A DNA stretch of 27,394 nucleotides from Chara braunii (Eukaryota > Streptophyta > Charophyceae > Charales > Characeae), in the NCBI GenBank assembly GCA_003427395.1, contig BFEA01000129.1:2567471-2594864 (forward strand). Direction: 5' to 3'. Below the pieces are notes generated by a model that made no database searches, was not told where the DNA came from, and saw only the letters and a list, made by a program, of their open reading frames with translations. Positions 17,530 to 27,394 of this stretch are shown one piece after another. The position numbers and the translations under genes were made by a program. Numbering within the stretch: the stretch's first letter is position 1; each line of letters begins with the position of its first letter.

Positions 17530-18893
17530 TCGGTGCATTCTGCCGTAGAAGTGGCTATCTGGTCATTCATCCTATTGGGGTGGAAAAGACTTTCTATAAC
17601 TGTTCTTCACACCCGAGCCCTTGCCATGGCAAAAAACCTTGCATCCATGCCTCCTTCCGTGACTAGTTGTCTTAGCTTTCCCCTGATTTTGACTCCATGC
17701 CAACGATGCTCCATCTGGGAGAGAAGATGATTCTGTAGTTCTTGCAATTCTTGAGCTATTTTTTCGTTGTCTTCACTATTTGGATCGTCGTCTTCCAGGG
17801 CTTGGAGTTGTTGGATTCGCTGACATGTTTTTGTTTCATTTGAATGTCTATCAGTTGCTAGTAGTTTCGACTATTCATTGCATTTCCGCCCTAAAAAAAT
17901 TAGGCTATTGTTGAACCACGTGATATCCTCCTGGATGACATTTTTCTGTTGACGTCAGAACGTCCATACGTCCTTTAAATATGACCTAAACCCTTCTCTT
18001 TTGAGATGAGATGTGTTAAGCGTGTAGAAACCCCTACCTTGATCAGGTTTTTTCCTAAAGGAGAGGATGACAACACACATGGCATGATCTAGTCCTGCTA
18101 GGGGACTCTTAGGGAAAATTTCTGCGATTTGCAGCGAACCTTCCAATTCTTCTGAGAGAAGTAATAAATCTATTCGAGATTTGGAGGCTGACATAGTCTG
18201 ACCTTTCCTAAAGCATGTGAAGGATCAGCGAGTGGGGTTCAATCTTCTGAAAGAGTCAAACAGATTGAAGGATTGAGTTAGATTAGTAATCATTACTTCA
18301 TCCGCTTCCACGTAGGCAGGACACGGGGTGGGAATCCTCCATCGATCCATGGATTGATCAGGTGCGGCGTTAAAATCTCCAACTATGATCACTAGTATGC
18401 CTACCGGGAGTTTAGGGATGAGGGTTTCAAATAACCTTTGACGATTACCAATCTCATTTGGTCCATAGACACATAAGATGATGGCAATCTCGAGTTCCAG
18501 CATTGCCAGGATATATGTCCATCTCCCTTCTTCCTTATCAACCTCCAAGTAAACCGGTTCTACTTTGGATCCTGGCGGGATCCATACTGCTACTCCCGCA
18601 CTTTCTGGACGAGGTGCATGGGCTCTGAAGGTGGTGTGGGGCCATATTTGTTTATGACAATGATTGTGGGCTGCTGAGTCCATTAGGTTGGTTTCTTGTA
18701 AGCAAATAATGTCAGGCCACTGTTTTCCCCCAATTTCTTTAATTTGGTCATAAATTGCTTGTTCCTTCTCAAACTTTGCTGACGCAAGACCATTAACATT
18801 CAAGGATCTCAAGTCTAAGTCCGATTGCCTTTTCACAGATTTCCAGGTTGTATCCTTATTGTATAAGGCGTCCACTACCTGAAACTTTTTCAT
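17530..18893 (-). pseudogene. LINE ORF2 APE-type endonuclease and endonuclease-RT linker
   Basis: Endonuclease that nicks target DNA to prime reverse transcription. ATG at 18893 starts MKKFQVVDALYNKD. Domain motifs: SLNVNGL, DIICLQETN (catalytic Glu), VYGPN, IIVGDFNAAPD (Asp, Asn), then, past a TGA at 18225, SKSRIDLLLLS and LAGLDHAM with the final His. A second stop lies at 17955. The frame nonetheless continues readable through GFYTLNTSHLKREGF-like sequence, IQQLQALEDDD and LRQLVTEGGMDARFFAMARAR, the usual endonuclease-RT linker, to about 17530. There an A8-9 run coincides with the frameshift into the RT frame. The 18225 stop follows NPTR, where Trp is common in the family (TGG to TGA would explain it). 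Confidence 0.9.
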
Positions 18894-18899
18894 TTTTTA

Positions 18900-20420
18900 G
18901 TTTTAAAAGAACGGACAGGTCAGTTGTTCTTCCACTAAGGAAGAGGTGGAGAGAGCATGACTGTTACATCAATTGGTTCCTCCTGCCATAGGCCAATATC
19001 CAGCAGGCCTCCAGCAGTTAGAATGCGTTGACTGAGAAGCCTCACTAGGAGTGTTCCAACATCAGTCTCCGACCAAAAACTACTTGGTTTGATTTTCATT
19101 AACTGTAGTTCCGTCAAGAGGTCCTGATCGAACCATTCGAGTTCAACAGTTTTGCAGACTTCTTATTTCATAAATATATCCCACTCTGCTGGTCGTTGTT
19201 CCCCTTCTGTTATGATGAGTGAAGATGTACTCCCCGTGGGGAGATTTCCCTTGATGAAATTTCCTATTTCTTGCTTGATGAGGGGTTCATTTACTCTTCG
19301 GTCTGATCTGGAAGCCATCGAAAGAAACTGGGATATCATGCCAGAACTGTTACTTCACCATATGTTGCCCTCATAGGGACAGTTAATCCCACTTCCCACG
19401 TGCCCTCCTTACGTCTGACTGGGAACATAACTATACCAGTCTTTACGGGTGACAAAATCCCTTGTCCTTTAGCCAATCGGTGTTTCAGTTTCTGTCTCTT
19501 GGAAGGGAGACACCGACAGGGACTGATGGATAATCAAGGAACTTGGGGCTATTTGAGAACTTTCCAAACTTTCTCTTTCGATCAGAGAACCTCAGTTAAT
19601 ATGCAGATCCTCAGTGAGATCTACAACCTGAGAGGCCTGTTGATTATGATTATTTTTCTTTGTAATTGTGTTTTTCTCAGTGTTTGAGTATTTCTCAGTG
19701 TTTGTACTGACCTGCACCACAGGTTGGTTTTCAGTCTCAACTTGTGTTACCTGTGTTACCTCCAGCAAACTCTGAGATGCATACCGCACCTGTGAGGCAA
19801 TAGCCCCTGGATCCCATTCTATCAAGCCTTGACGGGTACGACTGATTGCTTGTCACTGGGAATGTGCAAATATTTATTCTCCCCAGTGAGCTCAGAAATA
19901 ATCAATTGAAAACAGGCATAGTCATTATTCCCTTCTGGGCCCGAAGGCACCCTGTCCTTTTTGAGCTTGGGTGGTTCCTCCACCCCCACCACCGAAACTT
20001 TTGTCTCCTCTTCCGGGGTACTCGACTATGACGAGTGTGGAGTCACAGCCTGTTGATCATTGGAGTTATCTGGTGTTCCTATATGCAGTGCACTATTGGG
20101 ATCATTCCCAAGGACTGCGACTGGGATCTTGTAATCATGAGAAATGAGACCCGACTGTTTATTGATCTGCGAGTTTACAATCACTACTTCTTGCTGGAGC
20201 GGATCCAGCTGTTGAGTCTGTGTTAGTATTTCAATCTGGGTCGATTCCAGAGGAACTCCACTGTGACCTGTACCCAGGGGAAGAGCTCCATTGTGTCCTG
20301 TACCCAGGAAAGCACTCCGAATGTCTTTTTGTGACTTGTCTGTTCCCTCCATTTTCTCTTCCCCAATCAAGGACAGGGGTTGAAAACGATTATTACCTCC
20401 TGATAGTAATTTGGGCTCCC
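18900..20420 (-). other. ORF1-ORF2 intervening region of the LINE
   Basis: Partial minus-strand frames (20370-20026, 19825-19592) are Gln/Asn/Thr/Ser-rich, for example VTQVETENQPVVQV and EILTQTQQLDPLQQ, and look like the disordered C-terminal part of ORF1 after a frameshift. From 19590 to 18900 all frames are interrupted. The sequence is unusually long for a LINE spacer. I see no second element boundary inside it. Confidence 0.5.
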
Positions 20421-22829
20421 CTACTCTTGTGCCGTGAACCTCGACGAAACTATGCAGAGCAGTCTTGCACTAATATCCTCCCATGATACACCCATTGGGG
20501 GACCATGCATTAAGAAGGATACAAGGCTTCCACTGTTTTCTAATATCTGCATTAATTCTGTGAAGATGTGAGGCCAAGATATCGTGGGTAGATGAGGGTG
20601 TTGCCCTTTTAAGTTACACAGTAACCAATTAGCAATTTGGAGGACGATCGTTTTCGTGTCCCTAGATAATGTTGTGTCACTACTACCGACAGGCGTGGCA
20701 GCTGGAGGGGGTGCACAAGGCTGAATCGCTTCAATATCCATTGGTTCTGGATCAAAAACTTTGCTGAGGAGATCGACATTCATCGGAACTGTTTCTCCTT
20801 TAGGTCCCACTGAGCTTACTCCTAGCTCCTCTGTCCTTTCTTCCATCCTTTCCTTTCCTTTCCCTTCAACTCTTGGTTGTACTTCTCCTTTCTTCTTAAC
20901 CTCCCTCCATTCAGAGACTAACCCATTTTTTTGTATATAATCTGATGCTTTGGGACCAATATAACGGTCCCCTGCAATCATTGAACCTTGACCTTTCCCA
21001 CTCCTGCCATCGTTACCACTCATGGTCATGTCCTTATTCCCCCCACCACGATTTGGTTGACCCTTCGAGACTGAGCCTTGTTTGTTTGACTCAGAGAGCG
21101 CAGACCTCCCACCCTGAAAAGCAGGGTGTGAATGTGGATGATGCAATTGACCCTGCGCCGAGGCAGATGGTGAATGAGAGGGAGGAAGCCAATCCTGAGG
21201 CGGGCGGGGGGATTTGTGAAAATCACTTCTCCCTTCCCACACCCAGCCTACTGGTTGGCCCGCGTGATTGAGGTTCTCTTGATATACCCAACCTTCATGA
21301 CCTGCTACCGCTGGAATCCATCTGTTAGGCCTTTGAGGGTCCTTTTTGAGACGCCTGTCAAGAGGAATCGCATGCTGGGGGTGTTGGGTACATGCATAGT
21401 CTGTGTGCAAATGCCCATAGGCCTTGCACTTAAAACACCAAGGCATAAATTTATGCGCCGTGTGGATCTGAAATACCTTCCCCCCCAACTTAAACGGAAT
21501 TATGTCATCTAGTGAAATTAATTGTTCTTTGGGAAGATCCAATGCCAGCATTAGGTAATCATCACGTTTGGCCACGTAGGAAGGGAGAGGGTTGATGAAA
21601 TCAACAATCCTATACTGTTGACCAAACTCATGTATAAAGGATGCTTGGATTTCTATTGGGATATATCTGAATTCAGCCTAATAGAAATCCCTCATCATTT
21701 GTTCTCTCTTTTCTTCCGGTCCAACCTTCCTTAGCATCCATGGATAAATCCTGACTTCAGATCTGTCCCAAAATAGTTTCTTCCATGCATCCATTTTCAG
21801 TTTATCCTTATCAAACAGACTCAGAATCGTAAAAACCGTAGGTGTAATTGGTTGAATAAAAAAAAAATCAGTAACATCTTCCGGTCCTTCTCTCAATGAC
21901 TGTAATCGTTTACATATGAATTTAATTTTGTCATTGATCGACCTATAGGCAGCGTCATCGTAAAATATCCAGTTACTGTCGTGCTTAGTGTACACCTGGT
22001 CCCGTTGAGCCAGTTTATCTTGTGGATAAGCCTTCATTAACGTTTTCCTACCTCCCTCATCAATGACTAAATTTTCAGACGACTGAAGGAACAGGGAGAG
22101 GAAATACGCCCTTGCTGAGGAAAGGTTCCCAAGCGGGACCTTCAGTTCTTCTGCCTGCGCACCAGCTGGATCAATCGACGGACGCTGGATGATCAATATT
22201 TTCTTTTGCATAGTTTCCCTCACTTTTTGTGCCCATGATGTATGTTGAGTTACTTGGCCAGAAACCTTGTCTGTGTTCTTTTTATCAAGGTTTGTAGTTG
22301 AGGGAGGTGTTTTTTCCTGCATCTTCTCATCTTCGGTAAGTATCTCATCATCATCTATTTCATCATCTTATCCATTGCTTCCATCTTCATCTTCACCCTC
22401 TACCCCCTCACCACTGTCATCTCCTTCAACCATGATGAGATCCCTTGCTTGTGTTGAGGGAACGCTGTTTGCTGTGATACTCACCGACTGTCCAACTTCT
22501 CCTGAACCTCCTTTCTTTATGCTGTCGTGGTTCAAGGGAGGGAATTCGTTGTAGTTCAGGATTGAGGATTCCACCGCCAATGACATCTCCTGAGATCCCT
22601 GTTCGATTGTCACCTTCCCTCTTGTGGACCTTACTGAGCTAATGGACATCGATCTCTCCTTCTGGTTTCCTGTTAGACCTCCCACCCCACTCGTACTGCG
22701 AGCTGTGGCCAATACACCTGGTCGAGAATATGGAGTTTGGCCAATCTGCTTCATCATAGCATGTCTCATTGCTCCTTGATAGAAAAGCAATGAGCCCGGC
22801 CCATTTGCGCGTCTAGAACTGAGATTCAT
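20421..22829 (-). pseudogene. LINE ORF1 protein (nucleic-acid binding, CCHC knuckle)
   Basis: One frame spans the whole interval, with in-frame stops at 22368 (TAA) and 21678 (TAG). I chose ATG 22829 (MNLSSRRANGPGSLL). An upstream ATG at 22907 is possible. The N-terminal 180 codons are Ser/Gly/acidic and probably disordered. The middle (about 22250-21450) resembles the DUF4283-type region of plant LINE ORF1: SWAQKVRETM, FFFIQPITPTVFTILSLFD, then DYLMLALDLPKE and FKLGGKVFQIHT. A zinc knuckle CFKCKAYGHLHTDYAC (C-x2-C-x4-H-x6-C) lies at 21437-21390; the last gap is longer than the classical x4. A Ser/Gly/Pro-rich tail follows. ORF1 proteins bind element RNA in the RNP. DUF4283 assignment is by memory of the family and needs a profile search. 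Confidence 0.8.
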
Positions 22830-23017
22830 TGTGACCCCTTTCTTCTTTTGAACAAAAAACCGTAATAAATAAAGAAACGAGAACCGTGATTGGTGAAACA
22901 CAATCAATTAGTTATTCTTTCTTCCTTATCTGATGAGTTAGGAAGTGTTATTTTTAGATATTTGATTGGCTTGGAACCCTGAGGGTAAGTCGCGGCACAA
23001 GGGAGGCTGGAGTGACA

Positions 23018-23026
23018 GGGCAATGC
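23018..23026. repeat. Putative LINE target-site duplication, right copy
   Basis: GGGCAATGC, identical to 13952-13960, about 190 bp upstream of the ORF1 start codon region on the element strand, where a full-length LINE would begin. Confidence 0.7.
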
Positions 23027-23396
23027 AATAGAGGAGAGAGCACGTACCAATTCAGCAATCTTCGAAGGTCTTCAACCAATCAGCCTCTGTAGTTTCTTCC
23101 TTCCTCCGTCTACACATCGTAAGAAGTGTTGGTCATCTTTAATTTTCTGCCTTCCACCACTTATAATCTATACGCTGCTGTTCTACTCCTCACAATCCCA
23201 CGACAGGAGCAACCACTATTTCTTCTCTGACCTAACCAAAATACAGAAGGCAGATACAGATTCTATTTATAGTGACCAGACACTAACAATGGATGACTTT
23301 CCCCTTCTCCCTGTGTCAATTAGTCCCACAAATAAAACATCCTGCCCTGTCTTCTCTTCCTTGCGCCGACTCTAATCACTTATGGCCAATAAGTTA
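23027..23396. other. Flanking spacer, no gene seen
   Basis: C/T-rich on the + strand, with no long frame or recognised RNA. It should be contiguous, before insertion, with the sequence ending at 13951. Confidence 0.4.
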
Positions 23397-23560
23397 CCAC
23401 CTTAGTCTTGAATGACTTCCACCCTTCCTTACCCGGTTTCAATCAGCCTTAAGTTTCCACCTCAATCTTGAATGACTTCCCACCCTACCTTTCCCGGTTT
23501 CAATCAGCCTTTGAACTACCTTACCCGGTTTTAATCAGCCTTTGAACTACCCCGTTACCA
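23397..23560. repeat. ~60-bp tandem repeat, 2.6 copies
   Basis: Units start CCACCTYARTCTTGAATGAC at 23397 and 23457 and run through TTACCCGGTTTCAATCAGCC. A third partial unit begins near 23519. Non-coding. Confidence 0.85.
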
Positions 23561-23602
23561 CAAAATCAGCGTTCTGTCCTGTCCTCTCATTATGAGATGG
23601 GG

Positions 23603-23840
23603 CAGCTCTCTATCTCGACATGTATCCGTCTGTGACTCACTTCTTCCATACACTTTTGTTTGACTTCAAGGTTGACTTCGCCTCGCCACTTCACCGACTC
23701 TATTCTCGTGAGATGGCCGACGAACAAAGCATGAAGCAGCTCTCTATCTTTACATGTATCCGATTGTGACGTTCCCTTTTCGATGGTAGCACCTTCGTCC
23801 ACACACTTCAGTTTGACTTCCGGGTTGACTTCACCTAATT
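23603..23840. repeat. ~134-bp tandem duplication
   Basis: CAGCTCTCTATCT...ACATGTATCC occurs at 23603 and 23737, followed in both by a GTTTGACTTC...GGTTGACTTC block. A faint third copy may lie near 23965. The minus-strand frame 23856-23590 reads the two copies in different frames (134 is not a multiple of 3), so I do not call a gene. Confidence 0.8.
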
Positions 23841-24000
23841 CCATTGGTGATGACAAAAGCGTACGCCACCATCACCACCACTTGAGTCCCTGCTAACCCA
23901 CTCAGAATGAAATTAGCGACTATGGAATTGCTGCGAGAAACACACGACGAAAAATCATGAGAAAAGAACTCACAATCTTGCCATGTATCGGGTGGACTTT

Positions 24001-24021
24001 CCACGTCAGCCTGTGACGTGG
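24001..24021. repeat. 8-bp inverted repeat CCACGTCA/TGACGTGG
   Basis: CCACGTCA (24001-24008), a GCCTG spacer, then TGACGTGG (24014-24021): two ACGT-core sites facing each other. The same octamer is the core of the minisatellite at 665-955. Confidence 0.85.
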
Positions 24022-24270
24022 CTCCTCCCAGCACCTCTAGTCAACGCGTGCGCGTGCGTTAAGCGCTTACGGAGTCCCATAGTCGTGCATCAATCTAGTG
24101 CCATGCCGGTGTCCATGCGCAAGGCTCGATGTGCGGGTAATGTGACATCGTGAGTTGTAAAAGGTGAAGACAAAGGAGATAGGTGTTGCGTGAATATCAT
24201 TATCAGCAGCAGCAGCATCAAGAGCCTGTAGCGGCATCAACAGCATCAAGGGTAATCATCAGCTGCTGTC
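24022..24270. other. Spacer, no gene seen
   Basis: Includes GCGTGCGCGTGCG and CAGCAGCAGCATCA. Frames here are short. Confidence 0.4.
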
Positions 24271-24360
24271 ATCACCATCATCATCGTCATCATCATCATC
24301 TTCGGCTTTATCACCATCATCATCATCATCATCATCATCATCGGCACTGTCATCACGGTT

Positions 24361-24415
<55 letters not shown>

Positions 24416-24416
24416 A
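24271..24416. repeat. (ATC)n microsatellite, interrupted
   Basis: CATCATCAT runs with interruptions, the cleanest at 24361-24416. The poly-His and poly-Asp frames on the two strands are by-products of the repeat. Confidence 0.95.
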
Positions 24417-24475
24417 TATTGAGGTATGATCTGATCATCCAATCCAACCCTTAATAGCATCATTTCACTACGATT

Positions 24476-24580
24476 CATTAAGATCCTAACTACTTTTCTC
24501 AAACTAATATGCAAGCTATGATCCCATTACGACCCTAACTACTTTCTCTAACTAATATCCAAACTAAAGTCTCATTACAT
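24476..24580. repeat. ~49-bp tandem repeat
   Basis: Units begin CATTAAGATCCTAACTACTT (24476) and CATTACGACCCTAACTACTT (24525), both followed by AACTAATAT. A third, CATTACATTC, starts at 24573. Non-coding. Confidence 0.8.
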
Positions 24581-25371
24581 TCTTGATCTTTCTTACCCTT
24601 AAAATCTAAAATTTCTTGTCTAATTAAGATATAATTAACATATAAGGTACTTTTATATGCCTAAACTTCCCTGCCAAAAATTCGGGAGGATTTCATTCTT
24701 ACATTTTTCCTATAGACTCCCATTAATTTCTTCATATTATTTCTTATCGCTGGAATTCTAGATACGAATCTCTGAATCGTTTCACTTTCCAGGTCTAATT
24801 TTCACTGCTTTTACTCCCACAATGATGACTCTGATCAATTCCAGTTCAGAAACCTCGTCTTTGAAATTCATTTGAATTTTTTCAACACATTTTTTCGAAA
24901 TGCCAGTTGGATTCTTGGTATCTATATTCTCCTCTCTGAAGTACCCATGTTTATTTCTGATGGATGGAAGATGAGGGGCCAGGGGAGAGCTCCACTCTGC
25001 AGGGGTGACACAAGGTGGGAGGTGAAGCCCTGTAGGGGGTGCGAGCAGAGTTAGTGGGTTGCCTTAGTCTGGGGTTGGTGGGGGGGGTTACTGACACCAA
25101 CGGGCGCAAATCAGGATAAATAGTGGGCAGAGGCATACTTTGGGAGGGAACTGTATGCCTTTCTGGGACAAGGCGGGGGAAGGTGGGACTGTCACAAGTT
25201 GGGGCTGTGATGGGTTGCCTATAGTCTGGGTAATCCGTTTCGGTGGAGGCAGCGTTGGGACAGGGTGGAAAGGAGGGAAGGGGGGAGACTAATCGTAGGA
25301 TAACATCATCATCATTCATGTTATATAATGCCTATTGGTGTTCTATAATTCTGGACGGCATCTGACATTCT
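24581..25371. other. AT-rich then G-rich spacer; no recognised gene
   Basis: 24581-24950 is AT-rich. 24960-25300 is purine-rich and G-rich and ends in CATCATCATCATT (25305-25318). A 122-codon Pro-rich minus frame (25319-24951) is probably compositional. The G-rich block resembles the following duplicated units in composition, but I could not align it confidently. Confidence 0.4.
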
Positions 25372-26265
25372 CCCTTATTCGGGATAAAGGATTTCAGAGA
25401 TAATCGAATCTGGACCGATATCTGCAGAGTTGCCTTGTTCTGTACCCTTGGTTAGCCGATGCCAGAACGACGCTGCCCGGAGCTGGTGCGATGCCCTGTA
25501 ACCTGCATTGGCGGGAGCGTGAGGCCTCGTAGAGAGATCTGGGGATCTGTTGAGGGAGGAAACAATCCAGTGGTGAACCGGGGGGGGCTGCGTTGACAAC
25601 CCTATGGGACCAGGGATAGTATAGGTGGCGAGAACCGGTCAGCTATGGTTGACATTGGTGAGGAGGGCATTGTCTCTGAGATGTAATGTCTTGGTACAGG
25701 GAGGGCTAAGAGGGGTTCTAGGATTAGGAGACCAGAAGTGCTGATATAGCATAGTCTCTATATTTTTCACATACCAATTATCATAAGCATCATCATCAAA
25801 ATCAGCATCAGCATCATCATCATGATCAGGTTATATTTAGCTTTCTGCTGTTCTAGTTTTGTTGGCAACATCTAGCTTTTTTTTACATTTGGGAGATAAG
25901 GAATTTAAAGATGGTCGAACCTGGACTGATATCTGCAGAGTTGCTTTGTTCTATGCCCCTGGTTGACTGATGCCAGAACGACGCTGGCCGAAGCTGGGGT
26001 ACTGCCCTGTAACCTGCAAATGAAGGAGCGTGAGGCCTTGTAGAGATCTGGGGTTTGCCGAGGGAGGAAGGCAATCCAGTGGCGAACCGGGGGGGGCTGC
26101 TATGTGGCGAGAAGAGATCAGCTATGGGGGATGTAGATTAGGTTGGTTTTGTCTTTGAGTTACAATGTCCTGGTACAGGGAAGACTAGGAGTTGGTATAG
26201 GATTGGGAGGCCAAAATTGTTGATATAGCACATGCTTCTATAATCTTTATAGATACTAATCACCA
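25372..26265. repeat. ~511-bp tandem duplication, two copies
   Basis: Copy 1 (25372-25795) and copy 2 (about 25886-26265) share GATATCTGCAGAGTTG (25417 and 25928), ATGCCAGAACGACGCTG, GCCCTGTAACCTGCA, GGAGCGTGAGGCC and GAACCGGGGGGGGCTGC. Copy 2 lacks about 32 bp after the G run, so the offset falls from 511 to 479. Short minus frames are shared (25599-25375 and 26074-25883: STRPHAP, AGYRA, ASFWH, NSADI). An ATC-rich stretch follows copy 1 (25790-25826). Confidence 0.9.
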
Positions 26266-26302
26266 TCATATGTGTAACCGGCTGAACGTGCGTTCACATT
26301 CA

Positions 26303-26396
26303 AACGCGCGCGTTCATACTCCCTGGGGCTGCGTTCAAACGCGTTCCAACGCGCTGCGTGCCACGTGGCACGAAAAAATTGAACACGACCCCAGGG
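26303..26396. repeat. Nested palindromes rich in GCG and CACGTG
   Basis: AACGCGCGCGTT (26303-26314) is a perfect palindrome. CCCTGGGG (26321-26328) pairs with CCCCAGGG (26389-26396) and encloses the 16-bp perfect palindrome CGTGCCACGTGGCACG (26357-26372). Repeated GCGTTC/AACGCG words fill the rest. Confidence 0.85.
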
Positions 26397-26426
26397 GGCG
26401 CGCGTGCGCATTACAGACTACGAGGT

Positions 26427-26484
26427 GGTGGGCCTCGTTCAAGGAACCCAAAAAGTGCAAAAAAAAAAAAAAACGAGGCCCACC
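26427..26484. repeat. 13-bp stem hairpin
   Basis: GGTGGGCCTCGTT (26427-26439) and AACGAGGCCCACC (26472-26484) are perfect reverse complements around a 32-nt loop ending in a poly-A tract. Confidence 0.9.
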
Positions 26485-26515
26485 CCCCCTACCACGTCAC
26501 CCCCCACCATATGCA

Positions 26516-27326
26516 AAAGGTCCTTTTTTTTGGGGGGGGGTGGGCGGGGGAGTTGCCCTAACATGAGTCACACGGCCCATGCAGGCTATCTGAAGGGTCG
26601 TCGCAGCCATGTAGCGCAGACCCCCGTACCAAAGTCAAGGCAGGCAGTGAATATGACTTAGAGCTCGAGCTGCCCGAATATATACTCAAGACTCGACTTC
26701 AGGTCTGTGTTTCAGCAGTTATGGGTTGCTCACGTAGCTAGGGCCTGCTGGTCTCTGCACGTGACTCTTAGGGCCTGGCTGCACTACTCACCAAATGTGC
26801 AAAACTAGAATGAATCTTCTGCAGAGCATGGAATAATACGCAGCCATATGTTTTGTTTTTTTTTCTTGTTTTCAGTAGAGGCCCTTAGGGCCACTGCACG
26901 TATTCCTAAGAAAAGAAACATAAGAAAAAAAAAAAACCGAGAAAAAAAAAAAAGAGAAAAAAGAAAAACGAGAAAAAAGAAAACAAGAAAAAAGACAAAA
27001 CATATGGCGGCGTATTATTCCATGTTCTGCAGAAGATTCATTATAGTTTTGCACATTCAGCCAGACCCAAAGAGTCACGTGCAGAGACCAGCAGGCCCTA
27101 GCTACGTGAGCAACCCATAACTGCTGAAACACAGACCTGAAGTCAAATCTTGAGTATATATTCGGGCAGCTCCAGCTCTACTTCATATTAACTGCCTGCC
27201 TTGACTTTGGTGGGGGGGTCTGCGCTACATGGCTGCGAGGACCCTTCAAATAGCCTGCATGGGCTGTTTGAGTCGTGTTAGGGGGATTCCCCCGCCGCCC
27301 CCCCCCCAAAAAAAAGAAGGACCTTT
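26516..27326. mobile_element. Foldback element with ~350-bp inverted arms
   Basis: Left arm 26516-26873 and right arm about 26979-27326 are reverse complements with high identity. Shared blocks include GCCCATGCAGGCTAT, CAGCCATGTAGCGCAGACCC, TGCCCGAATATATACTCAAG, TTCAGCAGTTATGGGTTGCT and ATGAATCTTCTGCAGA. The left arm has about a dozen extra bases (near 26783-26795). The 105-nt centre (26874-26978) contains GGCCCTTAGGGCC and a poly-A/G-rich tract. Arms begin with AAAGGTCC and a T-then-G homopolymer run. No transposase frame is present. Foldback transposon, MITE-like element or hairpin-RNA locus are the options. Target-site duplications were not identified. Confidence 0.85.
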
Positions 27327-27328
27327 CA

Positions 27329-27394
27329 CATACACACACACATACATTCACACACACACAAACGCACACTTTCACGCACACACTTTTTTTTTTT
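27329..27394. repeat. (CA)n-rich tract ending in poly-T
   Basis: Interrupted CA dinucleotides (27329-27383) followed by T11 to the window edge. The minus frame across it is VCVC repeat and not a gene. Confidence 0.93.

Larger units (their letters stand above)
13961..23017 (-). mobile_element. LINE retrotransposon, ~9.06 kb, inactive
   Basis: Minus-strand element with the plant L1-like order: 5' leader, ORF1 with CCHC knuckle, ORF2 with APE endonuclease, RT and zf-RVT, 3' hairpin and poly(A) tail (20 T on the + strand at 13961-13980). The 9-bp repeats GGGCAATGC immediately outside both ends support a full-length insertion. The 5' leader is about 190 bp. Both ORFs carry stops, and ORF2 has several frameshifts, so the copy cannot encode its machinery. 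Confidence 0.85.

Noticed and set aside
23590-23856. 88-codon minus frame with internal repeats
   Set aside because: The ~134-bp tandem copies are read in different frames, so the protein repeat is not conserved.
24183-24447. His-rich (+) and Asp-rich (-) frames
   Set aside because: Pure translations of the (ATC)n microsatellite.

Overview
The window looks like nuclear DNA of a green-lineage (streptophyte) organism that is almost entirely transposable-element debris, simple repeats and non-coding repeat arrays. The evidence is a plant-style LINE with a C-terminal zf-RVT zinc-binding domain, Ty3/gypsy pol fragments, long microsatellites, and no bacterial-type gene packing. A charophyte such as Chara would fit the style of the pol sequences. 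That is a recollection-based guess which I could not check. I found no intact host protein-coding gene.

Layout, + strand left to right. 1-660: AT-rich imperfect tandem repeats. 665-955: a minisatellite of ~14-bp units built on CCACGTCA. 958-5233: a decayed Ty3/gypsy element in pol order: gag-like coiled coil, retropepsin, reverse transcriptase, RNase H, a degenerate PHD-type zinc finger, and the integrase HHCC zinc finger, where recognisable sequence stops. 5234-12069: about 6.8 kb with no recognisable gene but many short perfect inverted repeats. It includes two arrays: eight copies of a hairpin with a constant loop and copy-specific complementary arms (9131-9816), and a ~123-bp alternating A/B tandem array (10101-10672). 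12070-12239 is an assembly gap. 12240-13427: a second gypsy fragment carrying the integrase DDE core and C-terminal part.

13961-23017 (minus strand): a long LINE retrotransposon with ORF1 (CCHC knuckle), a poorly conserved linker, ORF2 (APE-type endonuclease, RT, zf-RVT), a 3' hairpin and a 20-nt poly(A) tail. It is flanked by a 9-bp direct repeat that I interpret as the target-site duplication. Both ORFs are broken by stops and frameshifts.

23027-27394: short tandem duplications, an (ATC)n tract, a ~511-bp tandem duplication, nested palindromes, a foldback element with ~350-bp inverted arms, and a terminal (CA)n tract.

No working gene set operates here; the elements are fossils. The most interesting material is structural: covarying hairpin arrays at 9.1-10.7 kb, a PHD-like finger inside a gypsy pol, and the foldback at the right end.
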